DNA of 64,000 nt from Sphaerisporangium cinnabarinum (GTDB lineage Bacteria; Actinomycetota; Actinomycetes; Actinomycetales; Cellulomonadaceae). Position 1 is the stretch's first letter; the number at the start of each line of letters is the position of its first letter. The stretch covers positions 1-64,000 of the forward strand of contig QAPD01000026.1 in the NCBI GenBank assembly GCA_003052455.1. The letters are read 5' to 3'. Shown here in pieces: positions 44,016-52,353 of the stretch. The position numbers were made by a program, and so were the translations under genes. The notes below the pieces were generated by a model. The model worked only from the letters and a program-made list of their open reading frames with translations, was not told the origin of the DNA and ran no database searches.

Positions 44016-45503
44016 CTAGCGGCCCGACGGCGAAGGCCCCGGCTCGTCCGGCACGGGGCCCGGCACGGCACCCGGCATGGCACCCGACGCCGCGAGGGCG
44101 GCCGCGTCGTCGGCCCACGTGTCCGGGGTGCCGACCCGCCAGAGGGACCGGACCGTGCTGAGGACCGCGACCGTGACGACGAGCAGCCCGGCGAGCACGG
44201 CGAGCGCGGTCCCGAGCCCGAACCGCTCGAGGAGCCCGCTCCCGACGAGCGGGACGAGGGGGCCCGCCGCGAGGCCGGTGAGCCCGAGCACGGACGCGAG
44301 CCGGCCCTGGAGCTGCGGCGGGGTGACCGCCGCGGCGTACCCCGACAGGCCCGCGTTCACGGCCGGGACGAGCAGGAGGGCGACAGGCAGCACCGCGAGG
44401 TACGCCGCGTACGACTCCAGCACGGCCATGACGACGGACCCTGCGGCGAGCACGCCGAGGGCCGCCACGACGAGCGCCCCCGCGCGGACCCGCGCGACGA
44501 GCCGGGGCGCGAGCACCGCGCCGACGAGCACGCCCACGCCGACCGCGAGGTCGACCAGGCCGATGAGGAGCGGCGCCGTGCCCGTGCGCACGAGCTCGAG
44601 GTTGATGCCGACCATGAGGCTGCCGAACGCGACGTTGATGACGACGAACAGACCGAGCAGCGCACGGAACAGCGGCACGGACCACACGAAGCGCAGGCCC
44701 TCGCGCAGCGCCGCGAGGGGCCGGGTCGCGCGGGCCGCCGCGACGTCGCCGTTGAGCGGCTCGCGCACGAGCCACGTGCACACCGCGGTCGCCGCGTGCC
44801 CGATCGCGGCCCCGGCGAGCGGGACGGCGTGCGCGACGGCGTAGAGCGCCCCGCCGAGCGGTCCGGCGAGCAGGCTCGCCACCGCGTCCCGCCCCTGGGC
44901 GGCCGCGAGCGCCGTCGGGAGCTGCGGCACCGGCACGACCGAGCGGAACGCGCCGCTCGTCGCCGGGTCCACGAGCGCGCCGACGACGGAGGCCCCGAAG
45001 AGGACGGCAGCGAGGTGCCACGCGGTGAGCGACCCGGTGCCGGCTGCGACCGCGACGGTCGTCCAGAGCAGGGCCCCGACGGTCGCCGCGCCCACGACGA
45101 GACGGCGTCGGTCCACGCGGTCGGCGACGACGCCCGCGGGCAGCGTGGCCAGGAGCGCGCCCACCTGCCCGACGGCGGCCACCACCCCCGCCTGCACGAC
45201 GGACCCGGTCAGACCGTACGCCACGAGCGGGACGGCGAAGAGCGCCACCCCCGCACCGAGCGACTCGGCGGTCAGACCGGTCATGAGCAGCAGGTACGAG
45301 CGGTTGCGCAGGAGCGACGGCGGGTCGGCGGGTGCGGAGCCGGTGGCGACCGCGGTCGCCCCCGGGACCGGGGCGTCCGCGGTCGCGCCCGGGTCGGAGG
45401 TCGCGGTGGGCGCGTCCGGCGCCAGGCCGACCGCGTGCCCGGACGAGGGCAGGGACGCGCTGGACGGGCGGTCGGGCGGGGACGTCGGCGGCTGGTTCGT
45501 CAT
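44016..45503 (-). CDS. MFS transporter paired with an ArsR-type regulator
   Basis: This 495-residue protein begins with a long, disordered Pro/Ala/Ser/Thr-rich tail (about residues 1-65). About 12 helices follow, with the MFS loop motif GVVADRVDRRRL after helix 2 (about residue 130). It resembles multidrug-type MFS exporters with ArsR control. The ATG follows a minus-strand TAGGTT (45516-45511) by 7 nt, with a TTGCGC -35 (45539-45534) and a 17-bp spacer. Half-sites TGCGCAAC sit on the -35. The divergent ArsR gene starts 104 bp away. The pair lies between purN and purH, which are adjacent in relatives. Confidence 0.84.
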   Translation of the reverse strand: MTNQPPTSPPDRPSSASLPSSGHAVGLAPDAPTATSDPGATADAPVPGATAVATGSAPADPPSLLRNRSYLLLMTGLTAESLGAGVALFAVPLVAYGLTGSVVQAGVVAAVGQVGALLATLPAGVVADRVDRRRLVVGAATVGALLWTTVAVAAGTGSLTAWHLAAVLFGASVVGALVDPATSGAFRSVVPVPQLPTALAAAQGRDAVASLLAGPLGGALYAVAHAVPLAGAAIGHAATAVCTWLVREPLNGDVAAARATRPLAALREGLRFVWSVPLFRALLGLFVVINVAFGSLMVGINLELVRTGTAPLLIGLVDLAVGVGVLVGAVLAPRLVARVRAGALVVAALGVLAAGSVVMAVLESYAAYLAVLPVALLLVPAVNAGLSGYAAAVTPPQLQGRLASVLGLTGLAAGPLVPLVGSGLLERFGLGTALAVLAGLLVVTVAVLSTVRSLWRVGTPDTWADDAAALAASGAMPGAVPGPVPDEPGPSPSGR

Positions 45504-45510
45504 GCCGACG

Positions 45511-45552
45511 AACCTATGTGCGCAACGCCAGTTGCGCAATAGTCATTGCGCA
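45511..45552. promoter_or_regulatory. MFS promoter and ArsR-type operator half-sites
   Basis: TGCGCAAC-GCCA-GTTGCGCA is a perfect inverted repeat (45519-45538), and a third half-site ATTGCGCA follows at 45545-45552. The repeat covers the MFS -35 (TTGCGC, minus strand 45539-45534). This arrangement suits repression of the transporter by the divergent ArsR protein. Confidence 0.65.
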
Positions 45553-45607
45553 CTATTTCGTGAGCACTCCCCCGTGCGGGACGCCCGGGCGTTGCTAGCC
45601 TCGGCGT

Positions 45608-46225
45608 GTGCTCGACACCTTCCACGTCCAGGACCCCGCGGCGCTGCGCGCGATCGCGCACCCGCTGCGCCAACGGATCCTCATGGAGCTCGCCGTCCTC
45701 GGGCACGCGCGTGCGGCGGACCTCGCCCGGGCCACCGGGGAGCCCGCCAACTCCGTGAGCTTCCACCTTCGCGTCCTCGCCCGGGCGGGCATGATCGTCG
45801 AGGCCCCGGAGCACGCCCGGGACCGGCGGGACCGCGTGTGGAAGAACGTCGCGCAGAGCTACGCGGTGGAGCCCGGGACGCCCGACGCGGTGCGCCACGT
45901 CGTCCGCCCGGCGCTCGCCTGGGCCGAGGAGACGTTCCGCCGCGGGAGCGTGATGGGCGCGCGCGAGGATCGCATCCTCGCGCTGAGCACGCTCGTCCTC
46001 AGCCCCGAGCAGGCGGCGACGATGACGCGTGAGCTCCAGGACCTCCTGGAGCGCTGGAACACGCGGTCGCTCGACGAGGGGCGCGCGGACCCCGAAGCGC
46101 GCCGCGAGACCTACCAGGTCCTCGCCGTGCTCGCCCCGCGCGACCTGCCCTCCGCGGACGACGAACCGCCGCCCCCGCCCGGAGCGGACGCCGCGGGCCG
46201 ACCGGCCGAGGCGCCGGCCGGCTAG
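45608..46225 (+). CDS. ArsR/winged-helix transcriptional regulator
   Basis: This 205-residue protein has an N-terminal winged helix (about residues 10-85; AIAHPLRQRILMELAVLGHARAADLARAT with recognition helix ANSVSFHLRVL). An all-helical C-terminal region (about 95-180) and a Pro-rich tail follow. There is no Cys, so it does not sense metal by the ArsR Cys-box; it resembles the helix-turn-helix 20 group. GTG 45608 follows TAGCCT (45596-45601) by 6 nt with no Shine-Dalgarno, so it is leaderless. Divergence from the MFS exporter and the shared operator suggest drug-responsive control. Its stop overlaps the purN stop. Confidence 0.87.
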   Translation: MLDTFHVQDPAALRAIAHPLRQRILMELAVLGHARAADLARATGEPANSVSFHLRVLARAGMIVEAPEHARDRRDRVWKNVAQSYAVEPGTPDAVRHVVRPALAWAEETFRRGSVMGAREDRILALSTLVLSPEQAATMTRELQDLLERWNTRSLDEGRADPEARRETYQVLAVLAPRDLPSADDEPPPPPGADAAGRPAEAPAG

Positions 46226-46863
46226 CCCAGGACGACCCGGCGACCGTCGATGCGCAGGCCCTCGCGCGCGACGCGCCCCACGGTCTCGACGAGCAGGGCG
46301 CGCTCGGCCACCTTGATGCGCTCGTGCAGCGACGACTCGTCGTCGCCGTCCTCGACGGGCACCGCGACCTGGGCGACGATCGGGCCGGTGTCGACGCCGT
46401 CGTCGACCACGTGGACCGTGCAGCCCGTGACGCGGACGCCGTAGGCGAGCGCGTCGCGCACGCCGTGGGCGCCGGGGAAGGACGGCAGGAGCGCGGGGTG
46501 GGTGTTGAGCGTGCGGCCCGCGAAGCGCCCCACGAAGGCGGGGCCGAGGATGCGCATGAACCCGGCGAGGACCACGAGGTCGGGCCGGAACACGTCCACC
46601 GCCTGGGCGACGGCCTCGTTCCACGCGCCGCGGTCCTCGAACTCCCCGGGGGCGACGACGACGGCGGCGACGCCCGCCTCGCGGGCGAGGTCCAGACCGC
46701 CGGCGTCGGCCTTGTCGGAGACGACGCCGACGACGCGCGCGCCGTACGCGGCGTCGTCGTGCGCGGCGAGGAGCGCCGCGAGGTTGCTGCCCGCCCCGGA
46801 CACCAGGACGACGACGCGGGCGGCGGAGGTGGACTCGACGGGGTGGCCGGACGGCGTCTGCAC
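46222..46863 (-). CDS. purN: Phosphoribosylglycinamide formyltransferase
   Basis: This 213-residue enzyme transfers formyl from 10-formyl-THF to GAR in purine synthesis. It has VLVSGAGSNLAALL (about residues 18-31, phosphate loop), VLAGFMRILGPAFV, the catalytic NTHPALLPSFPGAHG (Asn, His near residue 120), and DDGVDTGPIVAQ (Asp). GTG 46863 has AGGAG 6 nt upstream. Its stop overlaps that of the convergent ArsR gene. In mycobacteria and Streptomyces purN is followed directly by purH; here two unrelated genes intervene. Confidence 0.95.
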   Translation of the reverse strand: MQTPSGHPVESTSAARVVVLVSGAGSNLAALLAAHDDAAYGARVVGVVSDKADAGGLDLAREAGVAAVVVAPGEFEDRGAWNEAVAQAVDVFRPDLVVLAGFMRILGPAFVGRFAGRTLNTHPALLPSFPGAHGVRDALAYGVRVTGCTVHVVDDGVDTGPIVAQVAVPVEDGDDESSLHERIKVAERALLVETVGRVAREGLRIDGRRVVLG

Positions 46864-47001
46864 GGTGCTCCTGCGGGGCTTCGGGGGTTCGCGGGTCTCG
46901 GGGCGCGGTCGCGGCGGCGGGCCGGTCGGACACCCGTCGGGGCACGCAGCCTCCGATGGGAGAATGTACCGCGAGCCGCCCGACCGACCGAGGAGCTGCC
47001 C

Positions 47002-47601
47002 GTGGGCAACCCGTACGCACCGCCCCGTCCCGACGCGCCGCAGCAGCCTCGACCCGAGCCCGCGCAGCCGGTGGACGGAGCGCGTCCGGACGCGCCGGGC
47101 CCCGCGCCCGCCCCGCTCCCCCCGGCACCCGTGCGCCCGGACCAGCAGGCCGGGCCGGGTCACCGGCGCCCCGCGCCGCCCGAGCCCCCGGAGCCGGACC
47201 CGGAGCTCGCCCGGCAGGCGACGCGACGCACCCTGCACTTCGGGCTGCTCCTGCTCGCCGTCATCGTCGTGAGCACCATGCCGTTCCCGTGGCAGGCCGT
47301 GAGCCTCGCGCTCGCGCTCGGCGCGATCGTCGTGGGCATCCGGGCGCTGCTGGCCGTCTGGCGGGCCCGCGTGCGGGGTGCGCTGGTCCCGGCCCTCGGG
47401 ATCGGCGTCGGGCTCTCGGCCATGCTCGCGCTCCAGATGGTCTCGACGCTCGTCACCTGGGACGTCGCGCTCGCGCACCAGCAGTGCCTCGACGGGGCGA
47501 TCACCGTCTCGGCCGAGAAGCGCTGCGACGTCGAGCGCACGCACGCGCTCGAGGAGAAGTTCGCGCGCTGGATCCCGACCCCCGCCCCCGCGTCCTCCTG
47601 A
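47002..47601 (+). CDS. Hypothetical membrane protein with Pro-rich N terminus
   Basis: This 199-residue protein is not recognised. About 75 N-terminal residues are rich in Pro, Ala, Gln and Arg. Three hydrophobic segments follow (about residues 83-100, 102-122 and 128-150), then a short extracytoplasmic-type tail containing two Cys (HQQCLDGA and KRCDVERT, about 163 and 174) that could form a disulfide. GTG 47002 (VGNPYAPPRPD) has GAGGAG upstream. It is divergent from purN, with 138 bp between the starts. A Pro-rich cytosolic region plus helices is common among small actinobacterial envelope proteins. Confidence 0.7.
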   Translation: MGNPYAPPRPDAPQQPRPEPAQPVDGARPDAPGPAPAPLPPAPVRPDQQAGPGHRRPAPPEPPEPDPELARQATRRTLHFGLLLLAVIVVSTMPFPWQAVSLALALGAIVVGIRALLAVWRARVRGALVPALGIGVGLSAMLALQMVSTLVTWDVALAHQQCLDGAITVSAEKRCDVERTHALEEKFARWIPTPAPASS

Positions 47602-47749
47602 CGCGTCGAGGCTCCGTCACCCGTTCGCGACGCAGCTCGCCGACGGTGAGCGCGTGACGGGGCCGGCGACCCCGGCGGGCTGACCGCCGCGGACGACGCC
47701 GCGCGGCAGCTCCTGCCCGGTCCGACCCGGCGACCAGACTGCGCGCCGG

Positions 47750-49009
47750 TCAGCCGGCGTCGCCGTGGCGCCGGCCCAGGACCTCGAGCCGTGCCCACAG
47801 GACGGCGAGCGCGGCGCCGCCGCCGATCTCGGCCGCGGCGAGCGCCCCGACGACGAGCGTGTCCGCGCCCACGACCTCGAGCCGGCCAGGACCCACCGCT
47901 CCCCCGGCGAGCCAGCTCACGAGCCCGACGAGCAGGCCGGACGCGAGCGCGACGCCCGTCAGCGCGAGGACGACGGCGGACCAGGGGACGACGTCGTCGG
48001 GGTGGGTGCCCGTCACGTCGCGCAGGCGCCGCCAGACGAACACGCCCGCGACGACGCCGAGCGCGACGACGGCCGCCGGGACCCAGGGGGTGAGGGCGTT
48101 CGTCCAGTCGTCGCCGGGCAGCGCCCCGAGGAGCGGGATCGCGGGCAGCGCGCCCGGCTCCGACCCGCCGGGCGCGAACGTGCTGCCCTCGCCCACGGCG
48201 AAGCCAGGGCCGACGAGCCACGCCCCGGCCCACGCCACGAGGTTCGGCAGCACGGCGAGCTGGCCGAGCGCGAGGACGATCCCTCCGACGGTGCCGGGCA
48301 CGAGCCCGGCGACGATGTCGCCCGACGTCGCGCGACCCGCGACGAGCCACGCACCCACGACGACGGCGGAGGCGCCGACGAGCAGGCTCGTGCCGAGCAG
48401 ACCGCCCCGCAGCCCGAGCCGCACCGTCGGCGGCACGACCCGGTCGAGGCGCCGGGCGAGGTCGGCGACGAACGGCGCGTCCGGGCGCGCGAGGATCCCG
48501 CCGCCGAGCCCGAGCCCTCCGACGACCGCTCCCCCGACGACGGCGACCCCGAGCCCCCAGGGCGGCGTCGAGCCGGCGAGCAGCGCGACGCCGAGCGTCG
48601 CGAGCGCGTACGTGACGGTGCCGGCGACCCAGGCGGAGGTCGCGGTGTGCGCCGAGCGGCGTGCCGACGCGAAGCAGCAGAAGAGCGCGAGCGCGGTGAG
48701 ACCGAGCGGGACGAGCGTGACCGTCGTGCCGCTCGCGACGAGCGGGACGCCGTGACCGAGGAGCCAGAAGCCCGCCGCGACGGTGACCGACTGCCCCCAG
48801 CCCGTCCCCTCGGACGCCCCGGTCGAGGACGCCAGGAACGCGACGACGCCCGGGAGCACGACGACGGCGAGCGACAGGGTGAGCGCCTGGAGCGCGGCGA
48901 GCACGCCGGACGGTGCACGGCGCACCCCGACGGGTGCGGGTGCCGGGCTGCCCTCCACGGTGCGCGTGCGCGCACCGCGAGTCGTGCTGGTGGTGCTCAT
49001 GGTGCCCAT
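47750..49009 (-). CDS. PerM-like multi-pass membrane protein (DUF6350)
   Basis: This protein has 419 residues with 10 or more hydrophobic segments and almost no polar domains, apart from a Gly/Ser loop after about residue 270 (GEGSTFAPGGSEPG). Sequence style and position, between sucD and purN, match the DUF6350/PerM family; in M. tuberculosis perM lies between sucCD and purN and supports cell division. Function here is inferred from that synteny. A start three codons downstream (MSTTSTT, 49000) is equally possible. A hairpin separates it from sucD. Confidence 0.75.
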   Translation of the reverse strand: MGTMSTTSTTRGARTRTVEGSPAPAPVGVRRAPSGVLAALQALTLSLAVVVLPGVVAFLASSTGASEGTGWGQSVTVAAGFWLLGHGVPLVASGTTVTLVPLGLTALALFCCFASARRSAHTATSAWVAGTVTYALATLGVALLAGSTPPWGLGVAVVGGAVVGGLGLGGGILARPDAPFVADLARRLDRVVPPTVRLGLRGGLLGTSLLVGASAVVVGAWLVAGRATSGDIVAGLVPGTVGGIVLALGQLAVLPNLVAWAGAWLVGPGFAVGEGSTFAPGGSEPGALPAIPLLGALPGDDWTNALTPWVPAAVVALGVVAGVFVWRRLRDVTGTHPDDVVPWSAVVLALTGVALASGLLVGLVSWLAGGAVGPGRLEVVGADTLVVGALAAAEIGGGAALAVLWARLEVLGRRHGDAG

Positions 49010-49085
49010 CGTCGTCGATCGAGAGGTCGGTTCGGGGCATTCGCCCCGGCGCGCCAGACTACCGGCGCCACCGGCTCCGGGGACG

Positions 49086-49125
49086 ACGACGCCCCGCGAC
49101 CGGCGGACCGGTCGCGGGGCGTCGT
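49086..49125 (-). terminator. Hairpin terminator after sucCD
   Basis: An 18-bp stem (ACGACGCCCCGCGACCGG and its complement, 4-nt loop) begins 41 bp past the sucD stop. It separates sucCD from the PerM-like gene. Confidence 0.7.
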
Positions 49126-49165
49126 ACGGGGTGGCTGCGGGCCGTGCTGCCCGACGGAGCCAGGG

Positions 49166-50056
49166 TCAGGCGAGGACCTCGCGCAGGAGCGCGGCGGTCT
49201 CGGACGGCGTCTTGCCGACCTTGACGCCGACGGCCTCCAGGGCCTCCTTCTTCGCCTGGGCGGTGCCCGCGGAGCCGGAGACGATGGCGCCGGCGTGGCC
49301 CATCGTCTTGCCCTCGGGGGCCGTGAAGCCCGCGACGTAGCCGACGACCGGCTTCGTGACGTGCTCCTTGATGTACGCCGCGGCGCGCTCCTCGGCGTCC
49401 CCGCCGATCTCGCCGATCATGACGATCGCCTTGGTCTCGGGGTCGTTCTCGAACGCCTCGAGCGCGTCGATGTGCGTGGTGCCGACGATCGGGTCGCCGC
49501 CGATGCCGATGGCGGTCGAGAAGCCGAGGTCCTTGAGCTCGTACATCATCTGGTAGGTCAGCGTGCCCGACTTCGACACGAGACCGACCGGGCCCTTGCC
49601 CGTGATGGTGTGCGGGGTGATGCCGGCGAGCGACTCGCCCGGCGTGATGATGCCGGGGCAGTTCGGGCCGATCATGCGCGTGCCCTTGCCCTGCAGGTAG
49701 GCCCAGACCTCGGCCGTGTCCTGGACGGGCACGCCCTCGGTGATGACGACGATGAGCGGCATCTCGGCGTCGATCGCCTCGATCGCGGCGTCCTTGGTGA
49801 ACGCCGGCGGGACGAACAGGACGGACACGTTCGCGCCCGTCTCGGCCATCGCCTCGGCGACGGTGCCGAACACCGGCAGCGTGACGTCGTTGCCCTCGTG
49901 GTCCTTGTGCGTGACGGTCGTGCCGGCCTTGCGGGCGTTGACGCCGCCGACGATCTGCGCGCCCGAGTCGAGCATGAGGGCGGTGTGCTTGGCACCCATC
50001 CCGCCGGTGATGCCCTGGACGATGATCTTGGAGTCGGAGTTCAGGTAGATCGACAT
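49166..50056 (-). CDS. sucD: Succinyl-CoA synthetase alpha subunit
   Basis: This 296-residue subunit binds CoA and carries the phosphohistidine. It has an N-terminal CoA-binding Rossmann domain ([14 protein letters not shown], about residues 13-26), [20 protein letters not shown], and the ligase domain with [12 protein letters not shown]. The active-site His lies in the [10 protein letters not shown] motif (near residue 254). It follows sucC by 37 bp in the same direction. Together they convert succinyl-CoA to succinate with nucleotide formation. Confidence 0.97.
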   Translation of the reverse strand: MSIYLNSDSKIIVQGITGGMGAKHTALMLDSGAQIVGGVNARKAGTTVTHKDHEGNDVTLPVFGTVAEAMAETGANVSVLFVPPAFTKDAAIEAIDAEMPLIVVITEGVPVQDTAEVWAYLQGKGTRMIGPNCPGIITPGESLAGITPHTITGKGPVGLVSKSGTLTYQMMYELKDLGFSTAIGIGGDPIVGTTHIDALEAFENDPETKAIVMIGEIGGDAEERAAAYIKEHVTKPVVGYVAGFTAPEGKTMGHAGAIVSGSAGTAQAKKEALEAVGVKVGKTPSETAALLREVLA

Positions 50057-50093
50057 GGTGTTCTCTGTCTCAGCTTTCCGCGTCTACGGGCGA

Positions 50094-51263
50094 TCAGGCG
50101 TTGGCCAGCTCGGCCGCCTTGGCGGCACCGCCGTCCATGGTCTCGGCGAGGGTCACGAGCGGGTGGTTCGCCTCGCGCAGGATCGCGCGGCCGAGCTCCA
50201 CGTTGTTGCCGTCGAGGCGCACGACGAGCGGCTTGGTCGCCTCGTCGCCGAGGATCTCGAGCGCGCCCACGATGCCCTTCGCGACCTCGTCGCACGCGGT
50301 GATGCCACCGAAGACGTTGACGAAGACCGACTTGACCTGCGGGTCGTTGAGGATGACGTCGAGACCGTTCGCCATGACCTGCGCGTTCGCGCCGCCGCCG
50401 ATGTCGAGGAAGTTGGCCGGCTTGACGCCGCCGTGCTCCTCGCCCGCGTACGCGACGACGTCGAGCGTGCTCATGACGAGCCCGGCGCCGTTGCCGATGA
50501 TGCCGACCTCGCCGTCGAGCTTGACGTAGTTGAGGCCGTTCTCCTTGGCCTTCGCCTCGAGCGGGTCGGTCGACTCCTTGTCCTCCAGCGCCTCGTGGTC
50601 CGGGTGCCGGACCTCCGACGCGTTGTCGTCGAGCGTGACCTTGCCGTCGAGCGCGATGATCGAGCCGTCCTCGGTGCGGACGAGCGGGTTCACCTCGACG
50701 AGCGTCGCGTCCTCGGCCGTGAACACGGTCCACAGCGAGCGGATGACGTCGGCGACCGGCGCCTTGAGCTCCTCGGCGAAGCCCGCGGCGTCGACGATCT
50801 CGCGGGCCTTCGCCTCGTCGATGCCCACGATCGGGTCGACGGCGACCTTGGCGAGCGCCTCGGGGCGCTCGACGGCGAGCTGCTCGATCTCCATGCCGCC
50901 CTCGACGGAGCACATGGCGAGGTAGTTGCGGTTCGACCGGTCCAGCAGCACCGAGAAGTAGAACTCCTCGGCGATCTTGGCACCCTGCGCCACCATCACG
51001 CGGTGGACGGTGTGGCCCTTGATGTCCATGCCGAGGATCTCGGACGCCTTCTCGGCGGCCTCCTCGGGCGAGTGGGCGAGCTTGACGCCGCCGGCCTTGC
51101 CGCGGCCGCCGGTCTTCACCTGGGCCTTGACGACCACGGTGCCCCCGCCGAGCTTCTCGGCTCCCGCGCGGGCCTCCTCGGGCGTCGTCGCGACGACCCC
51201 GCCCAGCACGGGCACGCCGTGCTTCTCGAAGATGTCACGCGCCTGGTATTCGAACAGGTCCAC
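50094..51263 (-). CDS. sucC: Succinyl-CoA synthetase beta subunit
   Basis: This 389-residue subunit has an ATP-grasp domain (about residues 1-235; [37 protein letters not shown]) and a CoA-ligase domain (about 240-389; [24 protein letters not shown]). GTG 51263 gives the conserved VDLFEYQA start with AAGGA upstream; a much longer frame up to 51410 lacks homology. A leader of about 65 nt precedes it, with TACCCT (51341-51336) as the likely -10. A 14-bp motif shared with icd lies between the two. Confidence 0.96.
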   Translation of the reverse strand: MDLFEYQARDIFEKHGVPVLGGVVATTPEEARAGAEKLGGGTVVVKAQVKTGGRGKAGGVKLAHSPEEAAEKASEILGMDIKGHTVHRVMVAQGAKIAEEFYFSVLLDRSNRNYLAMCSVEGGMEIEQLAVERPEALAKVAVDPIVGIDEAKAREIVDAAGFAEELKAPVADVIRSLWTVFTAEDATLVEVNPLVRTEDGSIIALDGKVTLDDNASEVRHPDHEALEDKESTDPLEAKAKENGLNYVKLDGEVGIIGNGAGLVMSTLDVVAYAGEEHGGVKPANFLDIGGGANAQVMANGLDVILNDPQVKSVFVNVFGGITACDEVAKGIVGALEILGDEATKPLVVRLDGNNVELGRAILREANHPLVTLAETMDGGAAKAAELANA

Positions 51264-51310
51264 CCTGCTGCGTCCTTCCGTCTGATGCGCCGTGTGCGGC
51301 ATGACCGATG

Positions 51311-51324
51311 TCTCGACATCAAGA
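51311..51324. promoter_or_regulatory. TCTCGACATCAAGA motif in the sucC leader
   Basis: This near-palindrome lies a few bases downstream of the expected sucC transcript start (about 51329). It differs from the icd copy (38736-38749) by one base. At this place it would act as a roadblock or repression site. Confidence 0.5.
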
Positions 51325-51424
51325 CATCCCCGTACAGGGTAGCCCCCGCTCCGGGACGCGCCTATCCGGGGTCGCTGCGGGGCCGCGCGGGCGGGTGTTC
51401 CCTTCGTCACCTCTGGCGACCTTC

Positions 51425-51470
51425 GTCAACCACTGTTGACACCGCAGAGGGTGTCAACCTAGATTGACAC
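51425..51470 (+). promoter_or_regulatory. Consensus promoter with two palindromic operators
   Basis: A perfect -35 TTGACA (51436-51441), an 18-bp spacer and TAGATT (51460-51465) form the best promoter in the window. GTCAAC-CACT-GTTGAC (51425-51440) overlaps the -35, and GTGTCAA-CCTAGA-TTGACAC (51451-51470) covers the -10 and start. A repressor bound at either site would block RNA polymerase. The downstream HTH protein is the natural candidate. Confidence 0.7.
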
Positions 51471-51472
51471 GT

Positions 51473-51694
51473 ATGGAACCCGTCGACATGGACGCCGCGA
51501 GCAGCACCGACCCGGACGTCGGGCTGCGGGCCGTGCGGTCGCTGCGCGTGCTGGCCGAGCGCCTGGAGGCGCTCCAGGTCGAGCACGCCCGGTCGCTCGG
51601 CTGGTCCTGGCAGGAGATCGCCGACCGGCTCGGCGTCACGCGTCAGGCCGTGCACAAGAAGTACGGCGCGTCCCGCACCACGAGGAGGTCGTGA
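51473..51694 (+). CDS. Small helix-turn-helix protein paired with a Clp-N protein
   Basis: This 73-residue protein has an acidic N terminus (about residues 1-18), a helical stretch (RSLRVLAERLEALQVEHA) and then an HTH (LGWSWQEIADRLGVTRQAVHKKY, about residues 44-66) that fills most of its length. The ATG lies 7 nt after TAGATT with no Shine-Dalgarno, so it is leaderless. The stop is one base from the next gene, a Clp N-terminal domain protein. I recall the pair as common in actinobacteria without a known role. Two palindromes in its promoter suggest autoregulation. Confidence 0.83.
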   Translation: MEPVDMDAASSTDPDVGLRAVRSLRVLAERLEALQVEHARSLGWSWQEIADRLGVTRQAVHKKYGASRTTRRS

Positions 51695-51695
51695 C

Positions 51696-52271
51696 ATGTT
51701 CGAACGCTTCGCCGCCGACGCCCGGGAGACCGTGGTCGGCGCCCAGGAGGTCGCGCGGGAGCGCGGCGACGACGCGATCGACGGGGTGCACCTGCTCCTG
51801 TCGCTCGCCCGGCAGGAGGGCAGCGCAGGGTCGGCCGCGCTCGCCGCGGTCGGCGTGAGCCCCGCGGAGCTCGAGCGCCAGGTCGACGCGGCCGGCGGCC
51901 GCGACGCCCTCGACGGCCCTGCCCTGGCCGCGCTCGGGATCGACCTGGACCAGGTCCGGGCCCGCACGGACGCCGCGTTCGGCCCCGGCGCGCTCGACCG
52001 GGCGGGAGACGACGCGCGGGGCCGCGGGCGACGCCGAGGCCGCTCGCACGTCCCGTTCACCCCGGAGGCGAAGAAGGTGCTCGAGCTCTCGCTGCGCGAG
52101 GCGGTGCACGACGCGTCGCGCGTGATCGACTCGGGCCACGTCCTCGCCGCCGTCGCGCGCAGCACGGGCTCGACGGCGCACCGGGCGCTCGCCGGAGCGC
52201 TCACGGCCGCCGGGTCCGACGACGCCGGGCTGCGCGCCGCGCTCGCGACCCGGCACCGCGCCGCGTCCTGA
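51696..52271 (+). CDS. Clp protease N-terminal domain protein (no ATPase)
   Basis: This 191-residue protein holds one Clp N repeat pair separated by a linker. The first repeat is about residues 1-70 (MFERFAADARETVVGAQEVARERG, then DGVHLLLSLA). The second is about 115-190 (FTPEAKKVLELSLREAVHDASRVIDSGHVLAAV). No AAA+ modules or catalytic residues are present, so it resembles the substrate-recruiting N domain of ClpC/ClpA as a free protein. It could act as an adaptor or competitor for the ClpC protease (inference). It is translated with the HTH gene one base upstream. Confidence 0.87.
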   Translation: MFERFAADARETVVGAQEVARERGDDAIDGVHLLLSLARQEGSAGSAALAAVGVSPAELERQVDAAGGRDALDGPALAALGIDLDQVRARTDAAFGPGALDRAGDDARGRGRRRGRSHVPFTPEAKKVLELSLREAVHDASRVIDSGHVLAAVARSTGSTAHRALAGALTAAGSDDAGLRAALATRHRAAS

Positions 52272-52353
52272 CCGGCACGTGCCGAGGGGCACGTCGAGCC
52301 GCGCAGGGCGCGACGTACCCCCGCGGTCGACGCGGTCAGCGCGGACGACGCGC

